Positions 1 through 8,716 of a stretch of DNA of 64,000 nucleotides are shown here, piece after piece; position 1 is the first letter of the stretch; each line of letters starts with the position of its first letter. The DNA comes from Bacteroidota bacterium (lineage in GTDB: Bacteria > Bacteroidota > Ignavibacteria > SZUA-365). The DNA is taken from the NCBI GenBank assembly GCA_014860565.1, contig JACZJN010000165.1, positions 1-64,000 of the forward strand. Direction: 5' to 3'. Under the pieces are notes generated by a model, which was not told the origin of the DNA, made no database searches, and saw only the letters and a list, made by a program, of their open reading frames with translations. The translations under genes were made by a program, and so were the position numbers.

Positions 1-91
1 ACTCGAATTCCCGGTTCAACTGCGCGTTCGCAGTCAGAGAACACAGGAAAGCGAGTGCCACCAACGCTGCGGATAGCCTAACAACTTTCAT
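1..91 (-). CDS. Secreted protein, N-terminal fragment (cut by window edge)
   Basis: Only the first 30 codons lie inside the window. The start is an ATG at 91 with a strong GGAGG Shine-Dalgarno sequence a few bases upstream. The peptide begins MKVVRLSAALVALAF and ends its hydrophobic stretch with A-N-A-Q, a typical signal peptidase I signal with predicted cleavage before the Gln. The product is therefore exported to the periplasm, outer membrane or surface. What follows the signal cannot be seen, so no function is proposed. Confidence 0.75.
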   Translation of the reverse strand, partial: MKVVRLSAALVALAFLCSLTANAQLNREFE

Positions 92-429
92 TGATTCCTC
101 CGATGGGGTTATGAATGATGAATAGGATGATGTCACATTTAATAAGAATGAGAAACTCATGATTAAAGCGTAAACTACCATTTACCTGATGGAAAGTCAA
201 GCAACTACGGGCTGTGGTACAGCACCGCAACAGCCGCTCAAAGATGACTCACTATAGGACTGTGAAGACGATGGAATCTTCCCGAATTCTCCTTGGCAGG
301 GAAATGAAACGGTAGAAGAATAGCACACGATGGCCACAATGTCAATAGATTTCGGGAAAAAGAATCCGTTATCCGACAAATCCTCTTGAGGCATCACCGG
401 CTTGCAATTCCAGCCTCGTATCGGCATCT
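92..429. other. Divergent intergenic region, no gene seen
   Basis: This stretch separates the minus-strand secreted protein from the plus-strand LpxH-like gene, so it should hold two divergent promoters. It is more AT-rich than its surroundings, especially 120-190. I see no convincing -35/-10 pair, RNA gene or operator. Short open frames here have no Shine-Dalgarno sequence and no recognisable product. Confidence 0.5.
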
Positions 430-1206
430 TTGAATGATATGCCCGCGAACGGTGCCATACCGCCAATCTATTTCGTCTCCGATGTCCACCTGGGTATCGG
501 AAGCGCGTCGGAAGAACAGCGAAAACTCAACCTGCTGCTCTCCCTGCTCGCAGATATCCGGAGCGAGCGCGGCGACCTGTATATCGTCGGCGATCTTTTC
601 GATTTCTGGTATGAGTACCGCAGCGTTGTGCCGCGCACCTACTACAGACTCTATCAGGCTCTCGAAGATCTGCGTCGGGATGGCTGCGCGGTCACGTATC
701 TTGCCGGCAACCATGATTTCGCCATCGGCGACTTTTTCTCCCGCGATCTCGACGTTACGGTGGTGCGCGATGACCTCGAATTCACCGCACAGGGACGTCG
801 GTTCTACCTGTTCCACGGCGACGGACTCGCGCTGCGCGACGGCGGCTACCGTTTGCTCAAGCGGGTGCTGCGTTCCCCCATTTCTCAAGGGCTTTACCGC
901 ATGCTGCATCCAGACCTCGCCTTCGCCATCGCCCGCCGCTTTTCCCATACAAGCCGCGATTATACGAGCACGCGTGACTACGGGGAGTCGGACGGAATGC
1001 GCGTCGAGGCGGAACGCCGCATCACCTCCGGGAGCGACATCGTCATCATGGGGCATCGCCACCTTCCGAAGCAGGAAACTATCGGTACCGGCGTGTACCT
1101 GAATCTCGGGGATTGGCTTTCTCACTATACATATGCCGTCTGCCGCGACGGCGCCATCGCCCTTTATACCATGCGCCAAGGAATCCAGGAGTTGTACGCC
1201 GCATGA
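430..1206 (+). CDS. lpxH: UDP-2,3-diacylglucosamine diphosphatase-like metallophosphoesterase (LpxH-like)
   Basis: Calcineurin-like phosphoesterase of about 258 residues, near the usual LpxH length. The metal-binding motifs appear in order: SDVHLG near residue 17, GDLFDFW near 54, GNHD near 93, HGDG near 129 and GHRH near 208. LpxH hydrolyses UDP-2,3-diacylglucosamine to lipid X in lipid A synthesis at the inner face of the cytoplasmic membrane. The frame opens with TTG at 430, and an ATG three codons later (439) is an equally possible start; neither has a strong Shine-Dalgarno sequence. The stop overlaps the ATG of the downstream penicillin-binding protein (ATGA), so the two are probably translationally coupled. 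Other UDP-sugar or phospho-lipid phosphatases of the same family cannot be excluded, but an acyltransferase and heptosyltransferase elsewhere in the window show that LPS is made. Confidence 0.85.
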   Translation: MNDMPANGAIPPIYFVSDVHLGIGSASEEQRKLNLLLSLLADIRSERGDLYIVGDLFDFWYEYRSVVPRTYYRLYQALEDLRRDGCAVTYLAGNHDFAIGDFFSRDLDVTVVRDDLEFTAQGRRFYLFHGDGLALRDGGYRLLKRVLRSPISQGLYRMLHPDLAFAIARRFSHTSRDYTSTRDYGESDGMRVEAERRITSGSDIVIMGHRHLPKQETIGTGVYLNLGDWLSHYTYAVCRDGAIALYTMRQGIQELYAA

Positions 1207-3407
1207 CTGTCACCCCACGTCAATTCTGGTCCATCGCATTACCCGCCATCATCATTGTTTTCGGCGGCTGGTGGTTCAGTTCCAGCATGACCGAGGGGCT
1301 GCCCTCGCTCGAGGAGCTTGAGAATCCCCGCCCGCCCTATGCGACGCGCGTGTTTTCCGCCGATGGTCTCGTCATCGATCGGTTTTTCGAGGAGAACCGC
1401 TCGCGCCTGACCTCGCTTGACAGCGTCCCCAAACCCTTTATCGAAGCGCTCCTCTCGACGGAGGACCGTCGCTTCTACGATCACTGGGGCGTCGACCTTC
1501 GTGGCGTCGCCCGCGTCATCATCGGTCGCGTGTTCAGCTTTACACTCCGGGGACCCGGGGCGAGCACGATCACTCAGCAGCTCGCACGCCTTCTGTACCT
1601 CACGCGCGAAGTGACAATCATGCGGAAGCTGCGTGAAATGCTTACTGCGGTACAGATCGAGCGGCGCTACACCAAAGATGAAATACTGATCATGTACCTG
1701 AACGTGGCACCGTTCGGACGGGGCGCGTACGGCCTGCAATCCGCGGCCGCAGTGTATTTTGACAAGAAACCGTCCGATCTCACGGTCAGCGAATGCGCCT
1801 TCCTTGTTGGCGCGCTCGCGAATCCCACGCATTACGATCCCCGCCGCAACTACGAAGGAGCGGTCTCGCGGCGCAATACGGTCCTGCTTAACATGATCGA
1901 TGAAGGGTTCATTACCGAATCCGATTATGCCGACTTCCGAAGCGATTCGATCGTGACGCGCTCACGTGAACAGTCGGCGGGGATTGCACCGCATTTCGTC
2001 GAATACGTGCGCCAGCAGCTTCGAGAGAAAGCGGAGAAATACGGGTTCAATCTGTATCGCGACGGGCTGAATGTCTACACGACCCTCGACAGCCGCATGC
2101 AGGAGCATGCCAACCGGGCGGTGTTGGAGCACCTTCTCTCTTTCCAGTCGCAGTTCGACAGTCGATGGAACTGGGACAATCCCGTGCGACGGGCAATTCT
2201 CGGCACCGCGCTGCGCATAGCCATTCGTGCAACCCCCGAATACAAGGCGGCCCGCAGCGCCACGGCGCAGGATGCGGTCAGTATCCGCTTTCGCACGAAT
2301 AGGCGCTTCATCGATTCGGTAAAGGCAACGTTGCAGCGCATCCAGGTGGGGTTTGTCGCCATTTCACCGCAGACCGGAGAGATCCAGGCCATGGTCGGGA
2401 ACGCCGCCATGAATTTCCGTTATGGCCTCAATCATGTGACCCAGATCACGCGCCAGCCGGGTTCGACGTTCAAACCCTTTATCTACACCGTCGCGATCGA
2501 TAACGGCTACTCTCCTGCTTACCAGATCTCCAACGATCCGATCTCCATCCCCGATGGTTCAGGCACGATCTGGCGGCCGCGAAATTTCGGTGGCGAGACG
2601 GGCGGAGTGTACACGTTGCGGCGCGGACTACAAAACTCCGTCAACCTCGTTGCAATCCGCACTATTCTCGAGATCGCGCCGGCGGAAGAAGTCGTGCGCT
2701 ATGCACGCCGCATGGGAATTGAAACCCCCTTGCGTCCCTTTCCCTCCCTCGCGATCGGGACCTCGGAAGTCGTCCCGCTGCAGCTCATCAGCGCCTATGG
2801 CGCATTCGCGAACGAGGGCATCTACGCGCAGCCCTTTGGCATCCTGCGCATTGAAGACCGCGACGGCCGTGTGATCGAAAACAATACCAGCGAAATTCGT
2901 GAAGTGCTGAGCAAGGAAACGGCGTTCATCATGTCGAGCATGCTTCGTTCTGTCATCAACGGTGGGACCGGGTCGGGCACACGCCGCTGGTTCAGCGGTC
3001 CCGCTGGCGGGAAGACGGGTACGACGCAGGATTATGCCGATGCCTGGTTCATCGGCTTCACACCGAATCTCGTCGCCGGCGTCTGGACTGGCTTCGATGA
3101 CCGACGCATCACCTTCACTGGCTCGTACGGCCAGGGAAGCGTCGCCGCGGCGCCGATCTGGGGACGCTTCATGAAGTATGTGTACGGTGATAAAAGAATC
3201 GGCCTTCCGATCAAGGATTTTGTCATGCCGGAAGGCGTCACGCAGGAAAGAATCTGTCTTGAATCGCAGAACCTGGCTAATCCTTTCTGCCCGCGCACGG
3301 TCGTTGAGTATATCAACAGAAAGTATTTCCCCGGGTACTGCACGATGCACACATCCTCCAGCGGCGGCGGCAACACCGAACCGAAGGAACGCACGATAGA
3401 GTATTGA
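1203..3407 (+). CDS. Class A penicillin-binding protein (PBP1A type)
   Basis: Bifunctional peptidoglycan glycosyltransferase and transpeptidase of 734 residues. A single N-terminal membrane anchor (about residues 8-26) is followed by the GT51 domain with catalytic Glu87 in the STEDRRFYDHWG motif and the GASTITQQLAR motif. The transpeptidase domain has the S421-T-F-K424 nucleophile motif, an S-V-N triad and K604-T-G606. The reading frame is open 30 codons further upstream, but the ATG at 1203 overlaps the LpxH stop by 4 nt and gives the membrane anchor directly, so I chose it. It polymerises lipid II and cross-links the stem peptides on the periplasmic side. A conserved C-terminal 'G-F-D-D' stretch precedes a short Cys-containing tail. 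Coupling to lpxH would join lipid A and murein synthesis. Confidence 0.93.
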   Translation: MTVTPRQFWSIALPAIIIVFGGWWFSSSMTEGLPSLEELENPRPPYATRVFSADGLVIDRFFEENRSRLTSLDSVPKPFIEALLSTEDRRFYDHWGVDLRGVARVIIGRVFSFTLRGPGASTITQQLARLLYLTREVTIMRKLREMLTAVQIERRYTKDEILIMYLNVAPFGRGAYGLQSAAAVYFDKKPSDLTVSECAFLVGALANPTHYDPRRNYEGAVSRRNTVLLNMIDEGFITESDYADFRSDSIVTRSREQSAGIAPHFVEYVRQQLREKAEKYGFNLYRDGLNVYTTLDSRMQEHANRAVLEHLLSFQSQFDSRWNWDNPVRRAILGTALRIAIRATPEYKAARSATAQDAVSIRFRTNRRFIDSVKATLQRIQVGFVAISPQTGEIQAMVGNAAMNFRYGLNHVTQITRQPGSTFKPFIYTVAIDNGYSPAYQISNDPISIPDGSGTIWRPRNFGGETGGVYTLRRGLQNSVNLVAIRTILEIAPAEEVVRYARRMGIETPLRPFPSLAIGTSEVVPLQLISAYGAFANEGIYAQPFGILRIEDRDGRVIENNTSEIREVLSKETAFIMSSMLRSVINGGTGSGTRRWFSGPAGGKTGTTQDYADAWFIGFTPNLVAGVWTGFDDRRITFTGSYGQGSVAAAPIWGRFMKYVYGDKRIGLPIKDFVMPEGVTQERICLESQNLANPFCPRTVVEYINRKYFPGYCTMHTSSSGGGNTEPKERTIEY

Positions 3408-3504
3408 TGTCCGTTCACACCGGCCTCTGCGCTGTGCGCCGTATCTGTGCGCGGTATGCCGTGCGCGATACACAGTGCCGTCCGTCAACGCTCCTCCCGC
3501 TCCC

Positions 3505-3533
3505 TTGCGTTCGTCCGCGATGCTCAGTAACTT
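3505..3533 (+). promoter_or_regulatory. Candidate promoter for the 3581 lipoprotein
   Basis: TTGCGT at 3505-3510 and TAACTT at 3528-3533 are separated by 17 bp and lie about 50 bp before the ATG at 3581. The -10 continues as TAACTTTA, close to the TAnnTTTG element of Bacteroidota. The rest of the 173-bp gap after the penicillin-binding protein gene holds nothing else I can identify. Confidence 0.4.
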
Positions 3534-3580
3534 TATGCATTCCCGAACATGACACATTGCCTCAACGAAAGGAGACGCGC

Positions 3581-4231
3581 ATGAAAAAAATACGGTCCCA
3601 TTCCATACTCGTCGCCGCGCTCAGCGTTCTGATTCTTGCCGGCTGCGGCGGGAAGAACAGCGATACGGCGAGCGAGGAGAAGAGCGCACTCGATCAACTC
3701 AGCGAGAGCGCACAGAATATGGCAACGGCCGCGGAGGAAGCGAGCAAGGGATTCTCCGAGGACCGCGAACCAGTGCCGCCCGTTTCATTCAAGGTACTAT
3801 TGGGATATCTGCCGATGCAGGTGCTTGAAATGAAACAGGAAAACAAGCGCGGTGAGACGTCGACCATGAGCGAATGGACCTTCTCTCAGGCGAGTGCTGA
3901 CTACAACGGCACCGAGGGAATATCTGCCCGCGTGGAAATTTTTGACTATGCATACATCGGAATGATGTACGCGCCGATACGTATGTGGCTGAAAATGAAA
4001 ATCAATCGCGAAAGCACCGAAGGGTATGAACGGACAACCGAAGTGGCCGGTTTCCCTGCATACGAAAAGTTCGAGAACGAGAGTCAGCACAGCGAAGTCA
4101 CGCTTCTTGTCGGCGATCGCTTCATCGTGACGATCAACACGAACAAGCTGCCGGAAAACATGCCGCGTCAGGTCGCGGAAGAAATGCGCCTGCAGCAGCT
4201 GGCAAAGGAATCGGGGAAAACGCCTGCGTAA
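3581..4231 (+). CDS. Putative lipoprotein of unknown function
   Basis: Product of 216 residues. The frame is open further upstream, but the ATG at 3581 has an AAAGGAG Shine-Dalgarno sequence and gives a clear lipoprotein signal: two basic residues, a hydrophobic core and the lipobox L-A-G-C near residue 24. The mature protein begins with a Gly/Lys/Asn linker and an Ala/Glu-rich probably helical segment (about residues 35-62). A globular alpha/beta part rich in aromatic residues follows. I do not recognise the family. It is expected to be anchored to a membrane facing the periplasm. It is followed at once by a strong terminator and appears monocistronic. Confidence 0.8.
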   Translation: MKKIRSHSILVAALSVLILAGCGGKNSDTASEEKSALDQLSESAQNMATAAEEASKGFSEDREPVPPVSFKVLLGYLPMQVLEMKQENKRGETSTMSEWTFSQASADYNGTEGISARVEIFDYAYIGMMYAPIRMWLKMKINRESTEGYERTTEVAGFPAYEKFENESQHSEVTLLVGDRFIVTINTNKLPENMPRQVAEEMRLQQLAKESGKTPA

Positions 4232-4252
4232 CTGGGCATCTGAACGTCATAA

Positions 4253-4286
4253 GGGGCTGCATCATTTGGTATGCGGCCCCTTTTTT
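4253..4286 (+). terminator. Rho-independent terminator
   Basis: A perfect 10-bp stem (GGGGCTGCAT at 4253-4262 with ATGCGGCCCC at 4271-4280, allowing one G-T pair) has an 8-nt loop and is followed by six T. It ends the plus-strand lipoprotein gene and lies between convergent genes. Confidence 0.88.
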
Positions 4287-4311
4287 CTTTCACCCACTCA
4301 TCTCCTGTCCG

Positions 4312-5220
4312 CTACCTGCGTGCAAGCATTTCCTGCAGTTGTGCCGCGGCCATAAAAACACGCGGCCCGGGCCGGAGAAAAAGATCCGCATTGATGCGAT
4401 ACACTGCGCCGCGCTTCATCGCATCGAGGTCGCGCCATTCCGGGAAACCACGACGCACCTGCGTTTCATCGACTCCCATGTCATCCGGATAGAGTACGAT
4501 GTCGGGATTCATGCGCAAAAGCAACTCCCTGTTCAACGTCGGATAGCTCCCCCGCAGCGCTTCTGCTGCGTTCCGTCCCCCGGCAAGCGTGATCACCTCA
4601 TCAATGAAGGTCGAATTCCCGGCCGCCATCAGCGGCTGAAGGGAGAGCAGCATCAGCACAGAGGGACGTCCTGTGCCGCGCAAGTCCCGCAGGCGTCCCT
4701 CCTCCGCATGAAGGGAATCGAGGATGCTTTTCGTCCGTTTCTCCTCCCCCAGCAGTGCGCCTATGTCACGCATCGATTTGTACACACCTTCGATATCGCG
4801 CGGATTGGAAACGAAGAGCCGTACACCGAGCTGCTCCAGCGACGAAAATGTGCGTTGGGAATTCCCTTCCACTGAAATGAGCACGAGATCCGGCTTGAGC
4901 GACAGGATGCGTTCGATATTCGGTGTGACCAGATCCCCTACGACCGTTTTTTGCGATACCTCCGGCGGATAGTCGCAGTACGACGTTACGCCGACCACCT
5001 GGGCGCCCGCCCCAACGGCATACAGCATCTCGGTAAGACTCGGCGCGAGGCTGACGATGCGCCTCGGTGCGCGATCGAGACGCACGTCTCGCCCCAGGTC
5101 ATCGCGAACAGATCGAGTACCGCGCGGCATTTCATGGGAAGGCCGGTTGCATGCCGCCATCTGCATCAGCAGCGTGACAAGCAGCACCGGCCGTATGATC
5201 GTGTAAAATCCGTGTCTCAA
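4312..5220 (-). CDS. BtuF-like periplasmic binding lipoprotein (vitamin B12 / siderophore / heme class)
   Basis: A 302-residue protein of the Peripla_BP_2 (TroA-like helical backbone) family. The N-terminus is a lipoprotein signal ending M-A-A-C near residue 24, so the protein would be lipid-anchored. Family hallmarks are R-I-V-S-L-A-P-S-L-T-E near residue 53, 'VVGVTSYCDYP' near 75 and 'ILSLKPDLVL' near 107. These proteins deliver cobalamin, heme or ferric siderophores to an ABC permease. No permease or ATPase gene is next to it, which is unusual. The start is TTG at 5220; the only in-frame Met residues before the lipobox would shorten the signal too far. It begins 4 nt after the proline dehydrogenase stop, so the two genes are co-transcribed. 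I see no cobalamin riboswitch upstream. Confidence 0.8.
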   Translation of the reverse strand: MRHGFYTIIRPVLLVTLLMQMAACNRPSHEMPRGTRSVRDDLGRDVRLDRAPRRIVSLAPSLTEMLYAVGAGAQVVGVTSYCDYPPEVSQKTVVGDLVTPNIERILSLKPDLVLISVEGNSQRTFSSLEQLGVRLFVSNPRDIEGVYKSMRDIGALLGEEKRTKSILDSLHAEEGRLRDLRGTGRPSVLMLLSLQPLMAAGNSTFIDEVITLAGGRNAAEALRGSYPTLNRELLLRMNPDIVLYPDDMGVDETQVRRGFPEWRDLDAMKRGAVYRINADLFLRPGPRVFMAAAQLQEMLARR

Positions 5221-5224
5221 TGCG

Positions 5225-6133
5225 TCATTTACCCATCCCCAGGACGGCCTTCAACACGTGCATGGCCATCGAGGGATTCTCTTTGAGTCTCCGGGTGGAA
5301 TATGCGTACCATTGGTCACCGAAGGGAACATAAACACGCAGATGATGCCCCATGCCCACGATCTCGTCGCGGCGGTTGTGGCGCACACCGAGCAGCATCT
5401 GAAATTCGTACTGCTCGCGCGTGAGACCGATCTTCTTCACCGTTTCCATTCCGTGCTCGAGAAGCACGTCGTCATGCGTGGCGATGCCGATGTAGACGCC
5501 ATCGGCAAGTCCGAGTTCAATGAGCCGTTTGTAATTGTCCTGCACCTCACCGCGCTGCTTGAATGCGATGGCTTCCGGTTCGACGTAAATGCCCTTGCAC
5601 AGACGGATATTGGTAACCCCGTCCGCCATCAGGTCGCGCAGATCCGCCTCCGTGCGGCGGAGATACGACTGCAGCACGACACCGACGTGACGTCCGTAAT
5701 CGCGACGTAGCTTCTTGTACATCTCGAGCGTCAGATCCGTGTAGGGGTGATCCTCCATGTCGAGACGAACGAAATTGTTGTACCCGCGCGCGATGTCGAG
5801 CAGGACACGCACGTTTTCCTCAAAAAAGGCCGGGTCGATGCTGAGACCCATCTGGGTCGGTTTGATGGACAGGTTGGCGTCGAGCTTGTGCTCGTTGATG
5901 GCGTGCAGCACATCCTCGCAGTGCTTGCGCATCGCCACCGTTTCTTCGCGTGAGTTGACGCTCTCACCGAGAACGTCCATGGTCGCCATTATCCCCTTTG
6001 CGTTGAGTTCCCTGACCACGCGGATGCCGTCGGCCAGCGTTTCACCGGCGATATACGGACGCGCAAAATAGCCCACGATGGGTTTGGGAACGAAGGGAAT
6101 GGACCAGGCAATGAGTTTTGAAAAGACTGACAT
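5225..6133 (-). CDS. Proline dehydrogenase (monofunctional, PutA-like TIM barrel)
   Basis: A 302-residue FAD-dependent proline dehydrogenase that oxidises proline to 1-pyrroline-5-carboxylate. The length fits the monofunctional short class. Visible family signatures are 'LSIKPTQMGL' near residue 92, 'VRLDMEDH' near 127, 'GVVLQSYLRRT', 'RLCKGIY.EP' and, near the C-terminus, 'YVPFG..WYAYSTRRLKENP', whose Y-x-x-R-R pair binds the proline carboxylate. The frame is open a further 60 codons upstream through the hairpin-rich gap, but the ATG at 6133 gives the usual N-terminus. Co-transcription with a BtuF-like gene is an odd pairing with no obvious metabolic link. The P5C dehydrogenase partner is not in the window. 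Confidence 0.9.
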   Translation of the reverse strand: MSVFSKLIAWSIPFVPKPIVGYFARPYIAGETLADGIRVVRELNAKGIMATMDVLGESVNSREETVAMRKHCEDVLHAINEHKLDANLSIKPTQMGLSIDPAFFEENVRVLLDIARGYNNFVRLDMEDHPYTDLTLEMYKKLRRDYGRHVGVVLQSYLRRTEADLRDLMADGVTNIRLCKGIYVEPEAIAFKQRGEVQDNYKRLIELGLADGVYIGIATHDDVLLEHGMETVKKIGLTREQYEFQMLLGVRHNRRDEIVGMGHHLRVYVPFGDQWYAYSTRRLKENPSMAMHVLKAVLGMGK

Positions 6134-6185
6134 GATACCACAACAATGTTGGCGAATGACACCGGACCGCGACGGGCGCCCCGAC

Positions 6186-6321
6186 CGGTACACAAAAGTA
6201 CCGCCGGACGGCGATGAAAACAAAGACACCGGACGAACACCTCCGATGCGAACAAGCCCCGCAGGGGCAACCCTCAAGAGCTCCGAAGGAGCGACATCCG
6301 CCCTCCTGGGGCGCAAGCCCC
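6186..6321. repeat. Cluster of short GC-rich hairpins in an intergenic gap
   Basis: Four small inverted repeats lie in the 192-bp gap between a glycosyltransferase and proline dehydrogenase. They are CGGTAC(6)GTACCG at 6186-6203, GCCCC-GCA-GGGGC at 6256-6268, GCTCC-GAA-GGAGC at 6280-6292 and GGGGC-GCAA-GCCCC at 6308-6321. The last three keep stem length and spacing while the stem bases change in a compensating way. The cluster may act as a terminator or processing site for the polysaccharide operon, or may be a dispersed palindromic repeat. Confidence 0.6.
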
Positions 6322-6325
6322 GGGA

Positions 6326-7450
6326 TCAGCCCGCGAGAAGCTCCTGATACACCGCCCATGTTTTTTCCGCGATGCGAGTATTGGTGAAATGCTCCAGTAC
6401 GCGTGTGCGTCCGCGGCGGCCGTATTCCGCGAGCAGCGCATCGTCGTCGAGCAGCGTCGAGAGCTTCGTCTGCAGATCAATCCAGTTTTTTTCTTCGAAA
6501 GTGAATCCGGCATCCCCGATGACGTTCGGAATCTCCGCGTGCGTGGATCCCAGCACGGGGACCTCCGACGCCATCGCCTGCACCAGCACTTGCCCGAACT
6601 GTTCCTTCCAATGCGGCACCGTGTATGATGGCAGCACGAGCAGATCCATCAGGTTGATGTACTTCGGCACTTCCGCATGGGGAATCGAAAGCACGATGCG
6701 CAGCCGGTCTGCGATGCCGAGTTCCTCCGCCCTGCGCCGGAGGTCGGCTTCCTGCGCTCCCCCGCCGATGAGCAGCAATGTGTATTCCCGGTCGAGGGTC
6801 GCCGCGGCCTCCAGCAGGTTCATCACCCCTTTCTCCGGGACGAAACGGCCGATGAATCCGATGACCTTGCCGCGCACGCCCAGCTCGGCGGCGAGTTCCG
6901 GCTGCGAACGCTTGCGGAACAGCTCCGCGTCGAGTCCCAGCAGCGGCATCACGTGTATCGGCTTTTCGTACCCCTTTTTCCGAAGTATGTCGCGCGCGTC
7001 GGCGTTCCCACAGATCGCCGCGTCGGAGCGGATGAGGTTGAAGCGTTCGAAAAAGGTGAAGGGGAAATTCAACGTCTTCTCGAAATTCATCCAGGTGAAA
7101 AACAGGGTCTTCGCCTGCGGTGCGAAGATACGTCGGTATACCAGCGCCTGGAAATAGGAAAATGCGTCGGTTCCCTCTTCCACATGAAGCACATCGGGTT
7201 TGAAATCGCGCATTTCGAGATAGGCCGATTTGTAGAAGTGTGCGGCTTCCTTGCCGCTGAACATCACGGGCAGGGCCTTCACGTCAAGCTCGTCGTCGCG
7301 ATGATCTTCGGCACGGATGGTGAAGAGATAGTCTTTCCACACCGACGGCACGATGATCCGCAGGTTGACGTCATGCAGGCGCGCAAGTTCGCGCCACTTC
7401 TCACGGCCGATGCGGGTTATGTACGTGTGACTGATGACGAGAACGTTCAC
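6326..7450 (-). CDS. GT4 family glycosyltransferase
   Basis: A GT-B fold glycosyltransferase of 374 residues. The N-terminal acceptor domain starts MNVLVISHTY and includes 'DVLHVEEGTDAFS'. The C-terminal donor domain has 'GFIGRFVPEKGV' near residue 197, 'LLIGGG' and the E-x7-E-like block 'KEQFGQVLVQAMASEVPVLGS' near 285, typical of retaining GT4 enzymes. It transfers a sugar from a nucleotide-sugar donor, probably to a growing surface glycan at the cytoplasmic membrane. It is the last gene of the minus-strand polysaccharide cluster, 30 nt behind another GT4 gene. Donor and acceptor cannot be told from sequence. Confidence 0.9.
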   Translation of the reverse strand: MNVLVISHTYITRIGREKWRELARLHDVNLRIIVPSVWKDYLFTIRAEDHRDDELDVKALPVMFSGKEAAHFYKSAYLEMRDFKPDVLHVEEGTDAFSYFQALVYRRIFAPQAKTLFFTWMNFEKTLNFPFTFFERFNLIRSDAAICGNADARDILRKKGYEKPIHVMPLLGLDAELFRKRSQPELAAELGVRGKVIGFIGRFVPEKGVMNLLEAAATLDREYTLLLIGGGAQEADLRRRAEELGIADRLRIVLSIPHAEVPKYINLMDLLVLPSYTVPHWKEQFGQVLVQAMASEVPVLGSTHAEIPNVIGDAGFTFEEKNWIDLQTKLSTLLDDDALLAEYGRRGRTRVLEHFTNTRIAEKTWAVYQELLAG

Positions 7451-7480
7451 GATGCGTCTTGCCGGATGTGGTATCGAAAA

Positions 7481-8641
7481 TCAGTGACGAAGCTTCCACC
7501 GCGTGATCGCGGTTTCGTAGACGACGGCCGTGCGGCGCGCGATCTCGGGCCAGGCGAATATCTCCTCCACGCGGCGGCGGGCGCCCGCGCCCAGACGCGC
7601 GCGGAGCTCGGGATCCTTCAGCAGAAGCAGATACGCGGCGGCGAGCTGCTCGGGACTGCGCGCTTCGACGAGCATCCCGCTCTCACCGTCTTCGATGATT
7701 TCCGGAATGCCGCCGACGTTCGTACCGACGAGCGGGAGGCCGCTGGCCATTGCCTCGAGACCGGAAATACTCGTCGCCTCCATCAGCGAGGGCAGCGTGG
7801 CGATGGTCGCCAGGGCGTAGAATTTCGGCATCGCGCTGTTGGGGACGTTGCCGGTGAAAAACACGTCATGCGCCTGTCCCGCATCCTTCAACAGCCCTTC
7901 GAAGCGCTTCCGTTCGTCGGGGAAGCCGCCGCCGACGATGAGAAACTGCACGTCGGGAATTTCCGCGCGCACCAGGGGCACGGCACGTATGAAATACTCG
8001 ACCCCGTTTTTCGGCTCGAGGCGCCGGGGACAGATGATCACCGGCCGCGCGGGATCGATGCCGTAATCCTTGTCGATCACGCCGAAGCTGTTCCCGGGCT
8101 GAAATTTCGCGGCGTCGACGCCGTTGGGGATGTAGAAGTTCCGCTCGGGCGCGATACCCGTGGCGGTGGATTTCTCGTACAGCTCGTTGCTCGGACTGAT
8201 GATCGCATCCGCGTGCCCGAGAAACAGCTTAATCTTTATGCGGCCGGCGCCGGTCTCGTACAGCTCGAGATAGTTCGACGTATGGTTGGTCCACACCAGC
8301 GGCAGGTCGTGCCGCAGCGTCCATGTGGTCCAGCAATTCGGTGTCAGATCATGCCAATGCAGCACGTCGAACGGCGACGACGTCTGCAGCTTCCGCACGT
8401 AATCGCGCACCTTGCGGATGTAGAGGATGTGCTTGACCTTCGGCGTCTGATTGTCGACGAAAAGCTTGTGCACGCGGAATCCCTCCATCTCCTCGATGTG
8501 GTCGGTGCCGGCACCGTGGACGGGATGGACGAGTTCGAGACGGTGGCCGTTCTGCACATGTGCGCGCGCAAGCTCAAGCGCATGGCTCGCCATGCCGCCG
8601 ATGTTGGGAAGAAAATCAGATGTGAGCAGAAGAATATTCAT
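7481..8641 (-). CDS. GT4 family glycosyltransferase
   Basis: A 386-residue GT-B enzyme. The N-terminus MNILLLTSDFLPNIGGMASH carries the glycine-rich acceptor-side loop, with 'DVLHWHDLTP' near residue 94. The donor domain has 'IICPRRLEPKNGVEYFI' near 202, 'LIVGGG', and 'PSLMEATSISGLEAMASGLPLVGTNVGGIPE' motifs near 287-315 including the conserved E-x7-E. Such enzymes often act as mannosyl, galactosyl or N-acetylhexosaminyl transferases in capsule or O-antigen synthesis. A 75-nt gap separates it from the CgeB-like gene upstream, wider than the other joints of the operon, but no terminator is seen there. Confidence 0.92.
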   Translation of the reverse strand: MNILLLTSDFLPNIGGMASHALELARAHVQNGHRLELVHPVHGAGTDHIEEMEGFRVHKLFVDNQTPKVKHILYIRKVRDYVRKLQTSSPFDVLHWHDLTPNCWTTWTLRHDLPLVWTNHTSNYLELYETGAGRIKIKLFLGHADAIISPSNELYEKSTATGIAPERNFYIPNGVDAAKFQPGNSFGVIDKDYGIDPARPVIICPRRLEPKNGVEYFIRAVPLVRAEIPDVQFLIVGGGFPDERKRFEGLLKDAGQAHDVFFTGNVPNSAMPKFYALATIATLPSLMEATSISGLEAMASGLPLVGTNVGGIPEIIEDGESGMLVEARSPEQLAAAYLLLLKDPELRARLGAGARRRVEEIFAWPEIARRTAVVYETAITRWKLRH

Positions 8642-8716
8642 GGATCGGGATGCAAGTGCGGAATCGCAGTCGCCTGCGGTGTCCGTTGGTCGCTGCGACC
8701 GTTGTTGGTTGTCGCG

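Noticed and set aside
4312-6325. Cobalamin riboswitch for the BtuF-like gene
   Set aside because: The gene starts 4 nt after the proline dehydrogenase gene. The hairpins upstream of that operon do not show a B12-box or the long leader a cobalamin riboswitch needs.
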